From CALREJ01 sp035547395 (GTDB lineage: Bacteria > Patescibacteriota > Gracilibacteria > Peribacterales > Peribacteraceae), in contig DASZVA010000003.1 in assembly GCA_035547395.1 (NCBI GenBank), positions 1 to 64,000 of the forward strand: a stretch of DNA of 64,000 nt. The letters are read 5' to 3'. Under the pieces are notes generated by a model. That model saw only the letters and a list, made by a program, of their open reading frames with translations. It ran no database searches and was not told the origin of the DNA. This document shows, in pieces, positions 32,362-41,057 of the stretch. Positions within the stretch are counted from its first letter, which is position 1, and every line of letters starts with the position of its first letter. The translations under genes and the position numbers were made by a program.

Positions 32362-32390
32362 AAAAAGACCGACGGGATTTCCCGTCGGCC
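32359..32390 (-). terminator. Terminator for the 32414-32737 gene
   Basis: GACCGACGGGA/TCCCGTCGGCC hairpin followed on the minus strand by TTTTTTT. It starts in the stop codon of guaA, so it may also end guaA transcription, though without a plus-strand U-tract. Confidence 0.8.
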
Positions 32391-32413
32391 ATGTGCCCTG
32401 TCTTGGCGGAAGA

Positions 32414-32737
32414 TCAAGCCGTCGCCAGGTAACTCTGGTGCACGCCGCCCTTCCGGGCCGTCAATCGCAGGTTCGCGATGCTGACGGGACTGAAGAGGGC
32501 GCGGGCGAGAGCAGTCGCGTCCCACTCCCAGGCGGGAATAGTGAGAAGTCGGTTGCACTCCGCGGTCGTGAGAGCCACATCCACGCCGTAAGTCTCGATG
32601 CGTGACTCGGCGAGGTGTCGCAGCCAGCGATTGGCTGTGCCAAGATCGGGTCTGCTGACGATGAGCGTCAGCAGCCTCTGCATACTGTCCGGTTCTCGGT
32701 ACTCTGCAGAAAAATGAATGAGTTCAATCAGTGGCAT
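32414..32737 (-). CDS. Hypothetical protein, 107 residues
   Basis: Unrecognised, soluble and helical (MQRLLTLIVSRPDLGTANRW, LTTAECNRLLTIPAWEW). Unusually it has a good Shine-Dalgarno (AGGAG, 7 nt before ATG) rather than a start-adjacent -10. A strong terminator follows. The 206 bp gap to the ECF sigma gene is AT-rich divergent promoter sequence containing an ATGTACAT palindrome at 32794-32801. Confidence 0.65.
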   Translation of the reverse strand: MPLIELIHFSAEYREPDSMQRLLTLIVSRPDLGTANRWLRHLAESRIETYGVDVALTTAECNRLLTIPAWEWDATALARALFSPVSIANLRLTARKGGVHQSYLATA

Positions 32738-32943
32738 CCATGTTCTCCTGTGATTGAAGGGGCGCAGCTGAGCAGTAATTGCCCAGGTCTGTAATGTACA
32801 TAATAAAATGATAATAAATATAAGTCAATTATCGATAGTCTTCTTTATCCAGTCTTAATCTGGTCGCCCTACGCTGGCGCGCAATGCACTAGCTGAATCG
32901 ATGCATTTGGCCGTATAGTGATTGCCGCAGATTTCTTTGGATC

Positions 32944-33615
32944 ATGAGCATGCGCGATGCAGCACAGGCGTCAGAGCTGAAGGGCTTGCGTGTCTCAAAG
33001 GGCAGCGGCGCGCGCGAACGCGACCGTTCTCCTCTTGGTCTTCCCGCGATTGCCCCTCCCATGAATGAAGCAGCGTTGCAGAAGCTGATTTCCCTTGCGC
33101 AGGACGGTGATACCGACGCGTTCGGTCGTATGTACGACCATTTTTTCACGCCTGTCTATCGCTATTGTGCTTTCAGGCTCCCCAAAGAAGTCGCGGAGGA
33201 CACGACCGCGGATATTTTCGTGAAAGCATGGGAGAAGCTGCATACCTACAAGATTCAGAAAGGCGTGCCGTTTGCAGCGTGGATCTTCCGCATTGCGCGC
33301 CATGCCGTGATCGACACGTACCGCACCCACCGCGGGTTTGAAGAGGTGCCGGATACCATTCCGGACGGCGATTCTCTCAACCGTGCCGAATCACGCCTGC
33401 AGCGCAAAGACACGCTGCGCATCGTGCGCGCGGCTCTGGACCGGCTGTCCCCCCGGTACCGGGAAGTGCTGCTTTTAACGTACGTGTCCGAATTGCCCTA
33501 CAGCGAAGTCTCGCGCGTTCTCCATATGTCGGAGGGGGCGGTGCGCATCCTCAAGCTCCGGGCTCTGCGAAAACTGGAGGCGATTCTTCCTCCGGAAATG
33601 GACTTTGAGCTGTAA
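32944..33615 (+). CDS. ECF-type RNA polymerase sigma factor
   Basis: Protein of 223 residues. Region 2 is DAFGRMYDHFFTPVYRYCAF, the AAWIFRIARHAVIDTYR segment binds the -10, and region 4 is YREVLLLTYVSELPYSEVSR. The conserved domain begins near residue 40, so a start at the ATG 33061 (184 residues) is possible. The following gene encodes a membrane protein with a FecR-like domain, as in sigma/anti-sigma operons. Target promoters are unknown. Confidence 0.9.
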   Translation: MSMRDAAQASELKGLRVSKGSGARERDRSPLGLPAIAPPMNEAALQKLISLAQDGDTDAFGRMYDHFFTPVYRYCAFRLPKEVAEDTTADIFVKAWEKLHTYKIQKGVPFAAWIFRIARHAVIDTYRTHRGFEEVPDTIPDGDSLNRAESRLQRKDTLRIVRAALDRLSPRYREVLLLTYVSELPYSEVSRVLHMSEGAVRILKLRALRKLEAILPPEMDFEL

Positions 33616-33648
33616 CAGACGCTGTTTTCAATCGTTTTAAAGGTGCTG

Positions 33649-35634
33649 ATGGACAGTGAATCTCTCCTCCGCCGGCTGGCCGACGATGTCTCGCCTAAAA
33701 ACGCGCAGAAAGAGCGCGTACGCGGCATGCTCAAGCGCCGAATCGACGGTCCGGCGATGCTGGCCAAAGCAAAACTCGAACTCACGCCCGACGATGCTCT
33801 GCATGCGACCCTCTGGCAGCGCATTCTCGGCCGCATCGAGCCCGTCGCCGTCCGCTCTCTTTTTGACCGGATACGCGGTTTGATTGCTCCCGAGCAGTCC
33901 GTCCAGCAGTCCGTGAAGATGAATCTGTTCTCGCGCCTCGCGCCCGTGGCGGTTGTTCCTCTGCATCGCAAAGCCTATCGGTGGGTGGCGGCGTTCGTCG
34001 TGGTCGTGTTTGTTGTGCAGCTGAGTCCGGTGTTCTTCATCGCTCCCGCCACGATTGCGGAATCGTCCGTGCTTCTTGAACCGACGCAGGGCGGGGTGGA
34101 GGTGTCGATCGATAATCTGTGGCAGCCGATCAGCAATGAAATAGAACTCAAGCAGGCGGTTGCACTCCGCACCGAGGGCGGCGAGGCGACGATTCTCCTG
34201 CACGATAACGGCAACGTCCGTTTGGCGCCCAATACCACACTGACATTGAACGATGTGTCCGATCATTCGTCGATCCTGTCTTTCAACGGTTCCAGTATGA
34301 CGATTGCATCCGGCGAGATCTGGCTGCAGGGACTGCTGCCCGATTCCGTGCGCGGGTTTACCGTGCAGACGCCGCAGGGAAGCGTGACGGTGCACGGTGG
34401 CAGCGTTTCCATTGACGTTGTGAATGATACGACGCACGTGGAGGTATGGGATCGCCATGCGACGATTGTCCGCGGTGACCAGTCATTTGCATTGGTAGCG
34501 GGGGAGACCGTGGATATCGGCAATCACAGCGTGTCGCAAATCCGGGATCTGCCTGCCGATGCCTACAAGGGTTCATGGGTCGCGCAGAACCTGCGACGCG
34601 ATGCGGTCCACCAGCGCGAAATGGCACAGATGCAGGAAGAGCGCCATGCGGCGCAGGCGGGGATTCTGCCCAATTCTCCGTTCTATCCGGTCAAGCGCGT
34701 CGCGGAAGCGGTCGACGTGCTCCTGACGCTCGACCCCCAGGCGAAATTGCAGAAGCAATTGGAACAGGCCAATACACGACTCAACGAAGCCGCTGCCTTA
34801 ATCGCAGCCGGCGATACGGGAGCCTCCATCCCCCTCGACGAATACAAGCAGACATTGCTTGCCGTCGCGAGCGGATCGGGTGGGAATGCCTCCGTCAAAA
34901 CGCTGCTGCAGCAGACGCTCGCGCAGAATTCCGCTCAATTGAGTGCGGCTTTGCCGGATGATACATCCTATTTGCTCAAGAAAACCGTGCTCGAAGCCAG
35001 CGCGCAAATGCCGGATTCCGTCATCGGCCCGCAGGACGTGACGGGCACACTGCTCGTCGACACGCTCGATGCGCTTCATCAGGCCGTCCAGTCGGGCAGC
35101 GGCACGCAGGTCGCGCAAACGCTCGCGGCATTGACGCCCTATCTGCCCGCACTGCAGAGCGGTTCGCTCCTCAAGCCCGAAGTGAAGAAAGAAGCGATTT
35201 CCCTCATCAGCGACGTCGCTGATGCCGCCCAACAGACGTCTTCGGGTAGCGGTTCCGACGTCATCAGCCAGGTCGTGTCGCAGACACTCTCGCCGTATCT
35301 GCCGGCCAATCCGGCGGAAGTGCCGCAGCGCGTGCCGGTGATCGTCGCTCAGCTGCCGTCGCTCACCGATGCCGAGCTCGATGCCGCGGTGCAGGGGGCG
35401 CTGCACAGAATCTTCGATGTGTACAGCATGCCGCAGAGCCAGGAGAACCAATTGCGCGTGGAGATGAAGAAGTTTGAGAACAGCCCGGACGAAGGCCGGT
35501 TCCTGCGCCGTCTCTACAGCGCCATGCCGGACGGCACCAGCTTCAGCGAACTCGTCCGTCATCAAATCCAACTGCTCCGCGAGAAACAGATTCTGAGCGG
35601 AGTGGGTGGCTCCGGAAGCGGGGAGACGAAATGA
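33649..35634 (+). CDS. Membrane anti-sigma-like protein with FecR and DUF5667-like domains
   Basis: Protein of 661 residues. Cytoplasmic N-terminus of about 105 residues, one membrane helix (WVAAFVVVVFVVQLSPVFF), then a FecR-type beta domain (residues about 130-290, VRLAPNTTLTLND, TPQGSVTVHGGSVSI). A DUF5667-like helix follows: ILPNSPFYPVKRVAEAVDVL then KLQKQLEQANTRLNEAAAL. The remaining helical part has serine/glycine linkers. By position and build it probably restrains the ECF sigma factor. AAAGGTG before the ATG is a usable Shine-Dalgarno. Confidence 0.8.
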   Translation: MDSESLLRRLADDVSPKNAQKERVRGMLKRRIDGPAMLAKAKLELTPDDALHATLWQRILGRIEPVAVRSLFDRIRGLIAPEQSVQQSVKMNLFSRLAPVAVVPLHRKAYRWVAAFVVVVFVVQLSPVFFIAPATIAESSVLLEPTQGGVEVSIDNLWQPISNEIELKQAVALRTEGGEATILLHDNGNVRLAPNTTLTLNDVSDHSSILSFNGSSMTIASGEIWLQGLLPDSVRGFTVQTPQGSVTVHGGSVSIDVVNDTTHVEVWDRHATIVRGDQSFALVAGETVDIGNHSVSQIRDLPADAYKGSWVAQNLRRDAVHQREMAQMQEERHAAQAGILPNSPFYPVKRVAEAVDVLLTLDPQAKLQKQLEQANTRLNEAAALIAAGDTGASIPLDEYKQTLLAVASGSGGNASVKTLLQQTLAQNSAQLSAALPDDTSYLLKKTVLEASAQMPDSVIGPQDVTGTLLVDTLDALHQAVQSGSGTQVAQTLAALTPYLPALQSGSLLKPEVKKEAISLISDVADAAQQTSSGSGSDVISQVVSQTLSPYLPANPAEVPQRVPVIVAQLPSLTDAELDAAVQGALHRIFDVYSMPQSQENQLRVEMKKFENSPDEGRFLRRLYSAMPDGTSFSELVRHQIQLLREKQILSGVGGSGSGETK

Positions 35635-35661
35635 GCAGAATCGACGAAGGGGCTTAGATAT

Positions 35662-35691
35662 TTGACTTCTTTTGGGCTGTCTCGCTACTCT
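35662..35691 (+). promoter_or_regulatory. Promoter of efp
   Basis: TTGACT (35662-35667), 18 nt spacer, TACTCT (35686-35691), then 8 nt to the ATG. Confidence 0.7.
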
Positions 35692-35699
35692 TTGCGCCT

Positions 35700-36260
35700 A
35701 TGTACGAAATAACCGACCTCAAGCCCGGCCGCGCCATTCAGATCGACGGAGAACCGTATCTGGTCATTGATTCCCAGTTCGGCCGCAAAAGCCAGAGCAA
35801 GGCGAACATGCAGTGCAAACTCAAGAACCTGCTCACGGGCGCGGTGATTTCCCGCAACTTCCAGGGATCGGAAAAAATCGAGCCGGCGGATGTCGGTTAC
35901 CGCAAGGTGCAGTATCTGTATAACGACGGCACCGATTACACGTTCATGGATCTCGATAGTTACGATCAGTTCACATTCGACAAAGAAACGCTCGGCGATC
36001 AATCGCTCTACCTCGTCGACGGAAACGAAGTCGATGCGCTGATGTTTGATGGCAAACCGATCGGTATTCAGCTGAAGGCAACAGTGGAGCTCAAAGTCGT
36101 CGAGACGATCCCCGGCGTGAAAGGCGACACTGCAACCGGCGGCAACAAACCGGCGAAGCTCGAAAGCGGACTCACGGTGAACGTCCCGCTCTTCATCAAT
36201 GAAGGCGACGTCGTTAAGGTGAATACCGAGACGGGAATGTATATGACGCGGGTCAGCTGA
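35700..36260 (+). CDS. efp: Elongation factor P
   Basis: Relieves ribosome stalling at polyproline. Protein of 186 residues, the normal length. KOW-like domain I (KPGRAIQIDGEPYLVIDSQF), the loop that carries the modifiable residue (FGRKSQSKANMQC, Lys30 by alignment), and OB domains II and III ending GDVVKVNTETGMYMTRVS. No EpmA/EpmB-type modification genes are in the window. Promoter directly upstream. Confidence 0.96.
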   Translation: MYEITDLKPGRAIQIDGEPYLVIDSQFGRKSQSKANMQCKLKNLLTGAVISRNFQGSEKIEPADVGYRKVQYLYNDGTDYTFMDLDSYDQFTFDKETLGDQSLYLVDGNEVDALMFDGKPIGIQLKATVELKVVETIPGVKGDTATGGNKPAKLESGLTVNVPLFINEGDVVKVNTETGMYMTRVS

Positions 36261-36265
36261 TCATT

Positions 36266-36296
36266 TCCATTTCTTTGTCTGCAGCGACAAAGAAAT
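36266..36296. terminator. Hairpin after efp
   Basis: CCATTTCTTTGTC/GACAAAGAAATGG stem of about 13 bp beginning 5 nt past the efp stop, without a clear U-tract. Confidence 0.5.
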
Positions 36297-36459
36297 GGAG
36301 AAGAAAACGCCGCCGCCCGCCAAAGCCCCTCCGCCCGCTCTGTGATTTCCTCGCGATGCATCCGCATCGCTTCGTCATATGCCGCTTGCAGCGGCATGAA
36401 ACAGAGCTTCCCCTTCACCCCCCGTGGCGTGCGGATTCCCGCCCAACGATAGTAAATTT

Positions 36460-36606
36460 ATAAATGAATCGTCGCGTGTTGCGGGTCTTACGGGCCCCGC
36501 GACTAAGCGACTCCTCTTAGGGAAAGGATTTCCAGCCAAAGGAAAACCGTAGGTTGTCCTTTGACTCTTTAACAAAAAGACCACTTGCGTGATCTTTTTG
36601 TGTTTG
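36460..36606 (+). ncRNA. Candidate structured RNA ending in a terminator
   Basis: No convincing reading frame. Perfect or near-perfect stems: GTCGCG..CGCGAC (about 36473-36505), CAAAGGA..TCCTTTG (about 36537-36563) and a final stem AAAAAGACCAC-TTGC-GTGATCTTTTT (36574-36599) followed by T-rich sequence. A TATAAA-like box precedes it. The strand is set by the terminator. No match to tmRNA, SRP, RNase P or 6S RNA motifs that I can see. Confidence 0.35.
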
Positions 36607-37100
36607 TTTTGTCTCCCTTCAACGACTATCGATGGCATCGAAACACCATTGAGCCGTTCATGTATTGGAAGGTTGACGAAGGGGAGGAGCCCTATTTCTC
36701 TGCCTTGCTCTGGTCTCTTGTTTCTCCTCGTGACCCGACGAAGTCCCCGTACCGGTCCGCAGGCAAGGCACTAAGGCGCATGTGGGACACTGGGGAGGAA
36801 AGGGGCTGCGTACGGAGAGCGACCTCACATCATCCGTACGAACGTTGCAGAGCAGAGAGGGGTGTGACCACGTCTCACAATCACGTATCCTCGCCCAGTA
36901 AATGTGCAAAGATGTTGCGATATGTTGTCCTGGGGGAACGGGTGCAAGGCCCGTGATCACGCCTCTCTCTGGCTGGTTCCGGTGGTAAAAAGAACGAATG
37001 TTTGTCTGTGTCTTGTGTGTGGGCGACTTGCTCTTGGCAAATCACGTCATCATACTCACCCTCAACTTTTCCGCAAGAATCAGCCATAGACTGATCATTA
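36607..37100. other. Non-coding region with several long-range stems
   Basis: About 500 bp without a gene I can support. Complementary segments include CTCCCTTC..GAAGGGGAG, TGCCTTG..CAAGGCA, CGTACGGA..TCCGTACG and ACGGG..CCCGT. Reading frames that cross it on either strand have poor composition. It could be a large structured RNA or simply a long promoter region for mscS. Confidence 0.3.
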
Positions 37101-37251
37101 AATCATGACATGACTACATTTAGTGTTCGAATTCAGAGGCCATTTTCAGTTTCTCATTGTTCCAAAGAAGCGAGTATTCTCTGATCAGAGCCCTTGCGGG
37201 AATAATGAAGAATGGTGCGATCATGCCCGTCTCCTGCTATACAAGAGAGCA

Positions 37252-38331
37252 ATGACATCGCTTTCCTTTGCCCTGCCCGTTCTTACGACGCTTTCAGCGT
37301 CTCCATCCGCCTATCTGTGGGGAAACAGCCCGCAGGCAGTGGTGCTGGCATTGGCCTGGTTTATCGGCATCAACATCGTTATCTGGTTCATTTTGCACGT
37401 GGTACTGCGTGCGCTGCGCGGCGTCGCACTCAGAACCCGTATCGGCGTCTACGAAGTCGTCGCGACGTTCCTGGAGGGAGTGCCGGCGCTCATTTGGACG
37501 CTGCTGGCATTTTTGCTTGTCGTGCGCGATCTAATCCTGCCGATCATTATCCTGCAGACGATCAATGTTCTTCTCTTCGTGACCTTTGTCATTCTGGCGG
37601 TGCTGCTGGCGCAGCGCGTAATCGAATATATGATCGCGGCGCATCTGCCCCGACTCCGGCGCGACGCGACCGAAACACCGGCGGTTTTGCGCGCCACGAT
37701 CCTGATCATTCTGTGGACACTCGGCGTTCTCTTGGTTCTCTCCAACATCGGCATCAACGTGCTGTCACTGGTGACGGGGCTGGGCATCGGCGGCGTGGCG
37801 GTGGCGCTGGCCGTCCAAAATATTCTCGGTGATATCTTCAGTTCGTTTTCCATCTATCTGGACCAGCCGTTCAAGGAAGGGGACTTCATCATCGTCGGAC
37901 AGGACATGGGAACCGTGAAGCGGGTCGGCATGAAATCGACGCGCATTCTGTCGCTGAGCGGCGAAGAGATCGTCATCTCCAACCGGGAGCTTACCAGCGT
38001 GCGCGTGCAGAACTACAAGCGCATGAAGGAGCGCCGCGTGGTGTTCACGATCGGCGTCACCTACGACACGCCGGTGGATAAAATGAAAGCCATTCCCGAA
38101 ACGATCAAAAAGATCATCGAATCGCAGTCGCCCACGCGTTTTGATCGCGCGCATTTCTCCGCATTTGCGGATTCCAGCCTGAACTTCGAGATCGTCTACT
38201 ACGTGCTTGATCCCGATTACACCAAGTACATGGACATCCAGCAGACGATCAATCTGGAGCTCATGAAGGCGTTTGCAAAGGACAAGATCGAGTTCGCCTT
38301 CCCGACGCGGACGGTGTATGTGGCGAAATAG
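37252..38331 (+). CDS. MscS-family mechanosensitive channel
   Basis: Protein of 359 residues. About four to five membrane helices, the pore helix GLGIGGVAVALAVQNILGD, then the beta domain (FSIYLDQPFKEGDFIIVG, IVISNRELTSVRVQNY) and C-terminal cytoplasmic cage. Opens on membrane tension to release solutes after hypo-osmotic shock. Start at 37252 because TATACA lies 8 nt before it; the upstream extension lacks homology. A MscL gene is at 43749, so both safety valves are present. Confidence 0.93.
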   Translation: MTSLSFALPVLTTLSASPSAYLWGNSPQAVVLALAWFIGINIVIWFILHVVLRALRGVALRTRIGVYEVVATFLEGVPALIWTLLAFLLVVRDLILPIIILQTINVLLFVTFVILAVLLAQRVIEYMIAAHLPRLRRDATETPAVLRATILIILWTLGVLLVLSNIGINVLSLVTGLGIGGVAVALAVQNILGDIFSSFSIYLDQPFKEGDFIIVGQDMGTVKRVGMKSTRILSLSGEEIVISNRELTSVRVQNYKRMKERRVVFTIGVTYDTPVDKMKAIPETIKKIIESQSPTRFDRAHFSAFADSSLNFEIVYYVLDPDYTKYMDIQQTINLELMKAFAKDKIEFAFPTRTVYVAK

Positions 38332-38352
38332 GGTTAGGGTTGGGTTAGGAAA
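38332..38352. repeat. TTAGGG-type word array after mscS
   Basis: TAGGGTTAGGGTTGGGTTAG immediately after the stop codon. Single arm. Confidence 0.55.
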
Positions 38353-38406
38353 TACGGAAGATTGTTATTGATTTTTTCATGGCGGGTAGCAGAATGTGCG
38401 GCCTCT

Positions 38407-38670
38407 ATGAGTGAACGTATCGACATCAAAGATACTCGAATCGACAATGCAGTCGAACTCGTGAAAGACAGGCAATTCGAACATGCCGATCCAAACAAGA
38501 TCGGTGAATTTCGCTATGCAGTATGGAGAGCGGCCAATCAAGTTGCAGGACTCATTGACTCACCCAATCCCGATGCATGGGTTCTGCATATCGACACGGT
38601 CGAAGAACAAATCGGTCCGCACAGCAGCCCCGGCGATCCGGACAGCCCCGACGAGCAGAGGAGAATCTGA
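38407..38670 (+). CDS. Hypothetical acidic protein, 87 residues
   Basis: Unrecognised. A soluble helical core (IDNAVELVKDRQFEHADP, FRYAVWRAANQVAGLID) and a proline/aspartate-rich tail. Start at MSERID because the preceding residues are unlike coding sequence. Ends 1 bp before the convergent lipoprotein gene. Confidence 0.55.
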   Translation: MSERIDIKDTRIDNAVELVKDRQFEHADPNKIGEFRYAVWRAANQVAGLIDSPNPDAWVLHIDTVEEQIGPHSSPGDPDSPDEQRRI

Positions 38671-38671
38671 T

Positions 38672-39037
38672 TTACCGTATCTCCCGCCACTCTCCCGCAC
38701 CTGCTTCTTCATCCAGCGTGCGGTGTCTGATGATAAATCCCGTACCACTGGCAAAGGCCGCATAGTCGTCGCCTCCGCCCGCCCACCAGCAGCGCACGGC
38801 GGCCAGCGCTCCTGTGATGTCCGTTGCGTCTCCAGCGATGCCCGTGCAGGTTTGTGTCGCGAGCGCCTTGGTGCCGCCCGATTCGGTCAGCATCAACTGA
38901 GTGATCGGGGAGTTATAGGTGCCGGTGCCTGTCTGGACATGATTCCATTTCAGCTGCGGAAACGGCGTGTGCCGCGGCGTCTTATTGCAAGCGGCAAGAC
39001 TCAGCAGCGCGAATGCGATGATGGCCGCCTTCTTCAT
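38672..39037 (-). CDS. Hypothetical lipoprotein
   Basis: Protein of 121 residues. The signal peptide ends in the lipobox LSLAAC, so the mature protein is lipid-anchored outside the membrane. The mature part carries two cysteines (TQTCTG, VRCWW) that could form a disulfide. The start overlaps the gatB stop by 4 bp (ATGA), so it is co-translated with gatB, an odd pairing with no obvious functional link. Confidence 0.75.
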   Translation of the reverse strand: MKKAAIIAFALLSLAACNKTPRHTPFPQLKWNHVQTGTGTYNSPITQLMLTESGGTKALATQTCTGIAGDATDITGALAAVRCWWAGGGDDYAAFASGTGFIIRHRTLDEEAGAGEWREIR

Positions 39038-40485
39038 TGCAGCGCTTTGCGGAGAAGTTCATTGACCTTTTGCGGGTTGGCCTGGCCCTTTGTCTGCTTC
39101 ATCACGTAGCCGACGAGCGCGCCGAAGGCCGCCTGCTTGCCGGCTTTGAAATCCGCCACCGACTTCTCATTTTCCTTGATCGCCTGCGCGACGAGAGTCT
39201 CCAACGCTGAATCGTCGCTGATCTGTTTGAGCCCCTGCTCCTCGATGATCGCGTTCGCGCCTTTGCCGGTCTGGATCATCATAAGCAGGACATCCTTGCC
39301 GGTGTTGCCCGAGATCGTGCCGGAGTCGATAGCTTCGACCAGCTCCAGCATCGCATCCGCGTTCGGTCCGTCCGCGACTGTTTTTTCCTCCGCCTTCAAG
39401 AAGCCGAGCAGCTGTGTGAGCACGATGCCTGACGTCCGCTTGATGTCTTTGGTCTTTTGGAGGACGGCATCGAAGATCGAAAGCAGCACCGGATCATCGA
39501 CCAGCTGCAGCGCCTGCGCTTCTTCCAGTCCTTGTGCCACATATCCTTCGCGGCGCGCGCGGGGGAGCATCGGCAGGCATTGCTTGATGTCTTCGATTTC
39601 CTTCTCCTCAAAATGCAGCGGCGGAATGTCGGGCTCCGGGAAGTAGCGGTAATCCTGCGCGTCTTCTTTATCGCGGAGCATCCGCGTGCGCTCTTCATCA
39701 TCTACCCAGCCGACCGTGATGTTTCCTTTGAGCGGTCCGCCGGTTTCAGCCCACAGCTCGCGCAGTCTTTTTTCCTCATACTGCAGCGCTTTTTCAAGCG
39801 CTTTAAACGAGTTCAGGTTTTTGATTTCGCTGCGCGGGTTCAGCTTTTCCGTTCCCTTCTCACGCAATGAAATCGACGCATCAAAACGCATCATGCCCTT
39901 GAACATGTCGGCGTCCGATGCATCGACCGCGATCAAAATGCGGCGGAGCTCCTGCGCGAATGCGACGGCTTCATCGCTGTTTCTGAGATCCGGTTCCGTC
40001 ACGATTTCCATGAGGGGAGTTCCCGCGCGGTTGTAGTCGCAGAGCGTGCTCGATCCATAGTGGCTCAGTTTCCCCGCGTCGTTCTCCATGTGAAGGCGCG
40101 TGATACCGCAGATCATCTCACCCGTTTTGCGTCCGCTCGAATCGCGCAGGTCGTAGCGCACTGATCCTGCTTTCCCCAGCGGGAAATCATACTGCGAAAT
40201 CTGGTAGCCGTACGGGAGATCGGGGTAGAAGTAATGCTTGCGGTCGAAATGGCAGTCAGGCGCAATCGAGCAGCCGATCGCGAGCGACGCTCGGATTGCT
40301 TTCTCAATGGCACTGGCATTCGGTGCGGGAAGCGTGCCGGGGTGTCCCATGCAGACCGGGCAGACGGTCGTGTTCGGTTCTTTACCGAACGCATCGTTGT
40401 CACATCCGCAGAACATCTTCGTCTTCGTGTTCATCTGGGCGTGGACCTCAAGGCCGATGATGGCTTCCAGCTGCGGCAAAGACAT
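39034..40485 (-). CDS. gatB: Aspartyl/glutamyl-tRNA amidotransferase subunit B
   Basis: Kinase and transamidation subunit of GatCAB, which makes Gln-tRNA(Gln) or Asn-tRNA(Asn). Protein of 483 residues: IGLEVHAQMNTKTKMFCGC, CPVCMGHPGTLP, FDRKHYFYPDLPYGYQISQY, and the C-terminal helical YqeY-like tail (DFKAGKQAAFGALVGYVMKQ, GQANPQKVNELLRKAL). gatA and gatC are not in the window. TAAGAT lies 6 nt before the ATG. Confidence 0.96.
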   Translation of the reverse strand: MSLPQLEAIIGLEVHAQMNTKTKMFCGCDNDAFGKEPNTTVCPVCMGHPGTLPAPNASAIEKAIRASLAIGCSIAPDCHFDRKHYFYPDLPYGYQISQYDFPLGKAGSVRYDLRDSSGRKTGEMICGITRLHMENDAGKLSHYGSSTLCDYNRAGTPLMEIVTEPDLRNSDEAVAFAQELRRILIAVDASDADMFKGMMRFDASISLREKGTEKLNPRSEIKNLNSFKALEKALQYEEKRLRELWAETGGPLKGNITVGWVDDEERTRMLRDKEDAQDYRYFPEPDIPPLHFEEKEIEDIKQCLPMLPRARREGYVAQGLEEAQALQLVDDPVLLSIFDAVLQKTKDIKRTSGIVLTQLLGFLKAEEKTVADGPNADAMLELVEAIDSGTISGNTGKDVLLMMIQTGKGANAIIEEQGLKQISDDSALETLVAQAIKENEKSVADFKAGKQAAFGALVGYVMKQTKGQANPQKVNELLRKALQ

Positions 40486-40496
40486 GGCAGAATCTT

Positions 40497-40532
40497 ATAA
40501 CTACAAACTAAAAACTACAAACTACAAACCGT
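40497..40532. repeat. AACTACA tandem array between def and gatB
   Basis: TATAACTACAAACTAAAAAC and TACAAACTACAAACC. 7-mer words, single arm. On the minus strand it lies just upstream of gatB and borders its -10. Confidence 0.65.
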
Positions 40533-40533
40533 C

Positions 40534-40992
40534 TCACATCGGCTTCGGGTGGTGGTCGTAATCGACGATGAGTTTGCCTTCCAGGTGATCGACTTCATGC
40601 TGCACGACTCGCGCGTCCATGTGTTCCAGCATGCGCTCCTGTTCCTCTCCTTTGGTATTCCAGTATTTCACGACGATCGAGACTGAGCGGGGGACGGGCA
40701 GCCAGATATTCGGCAGGCTCAGGCATCCTTCTTCCGCGACTTCGATGTCTTCGCTTTTAAACGTGATGTCGGGATTGATGAGCGGCGTCAGCTTGTTGCC
40801 GATCTTCACAATGCACACCCTCTCCAGTCGCGCGACTTGCGGCGCGGCGAGGCCCAGTCCGTCCGCCGAAATCACCGTCGCTTCCATGTCTTTGATCAGC
40901 CGCAAAATGTCTTTGGTGACGTGCGGAATTTTTTTCGTCCTGGAGCGAAGAATCGGATTATCGGCACCGGTAATGATGGGGAGGATTGCCAT
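40534..40992 (-). CDS. def: Peptide deformylase
   Basis: Removes the formyl group from nascent proteins. Protein of 152 residues with all three motifs: GLGLAAPQ, EEGCLSLP (metal cysteine) and HEVDHLEG (metal histidines and catalytic glutamate). Two ATGs lie two codons apart; I take the second because TAGGCT lies exactly 6 nt before it. Slightly short at the C-terminus compared with E. coli. Precedes gatB on the same strand. Confidence 0.95.
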   Translation of the reverse strand: MAILPIITGADNPILRSRTKKIPHVTKDILRLIKDMEATVISADGLGLAAPQVARLERVCIVKIGNKLTPLINPDITFKSEDIEVAEEGCLSLPNIWLPVPRSVSIVVKYWNTKGEEQERMLEHMDARVVQHEVDHLEGKLIVDYDHHPKPM

Positions 40993-41003
40993 AGGCATAG
41001 CCT

Positions 41004-41041
41004 AAATTGAAAATGGATAATTGAAAATTGATAATTATCCG
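41004..41041. repeat. TTGAAAA-type word array upstream of def
   Basis: AATTGAAAATGGATAATTG then AAAATTGATAATTATCC. Includes the inverted pair GGATAATT..ATTATCC. Confidence 0.65.
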
Positions 41042-41057
41042 TTCTTCCGCCCGTTTT

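Noticed and set aside
36275..36956. Frames starting MSAATKKWRRKRRRPPK and MRDLFVFVLSPFND
   Set aside because: Biased composition, no start signals, and they cross blocks of inverted complementarity; treated as non-coding.
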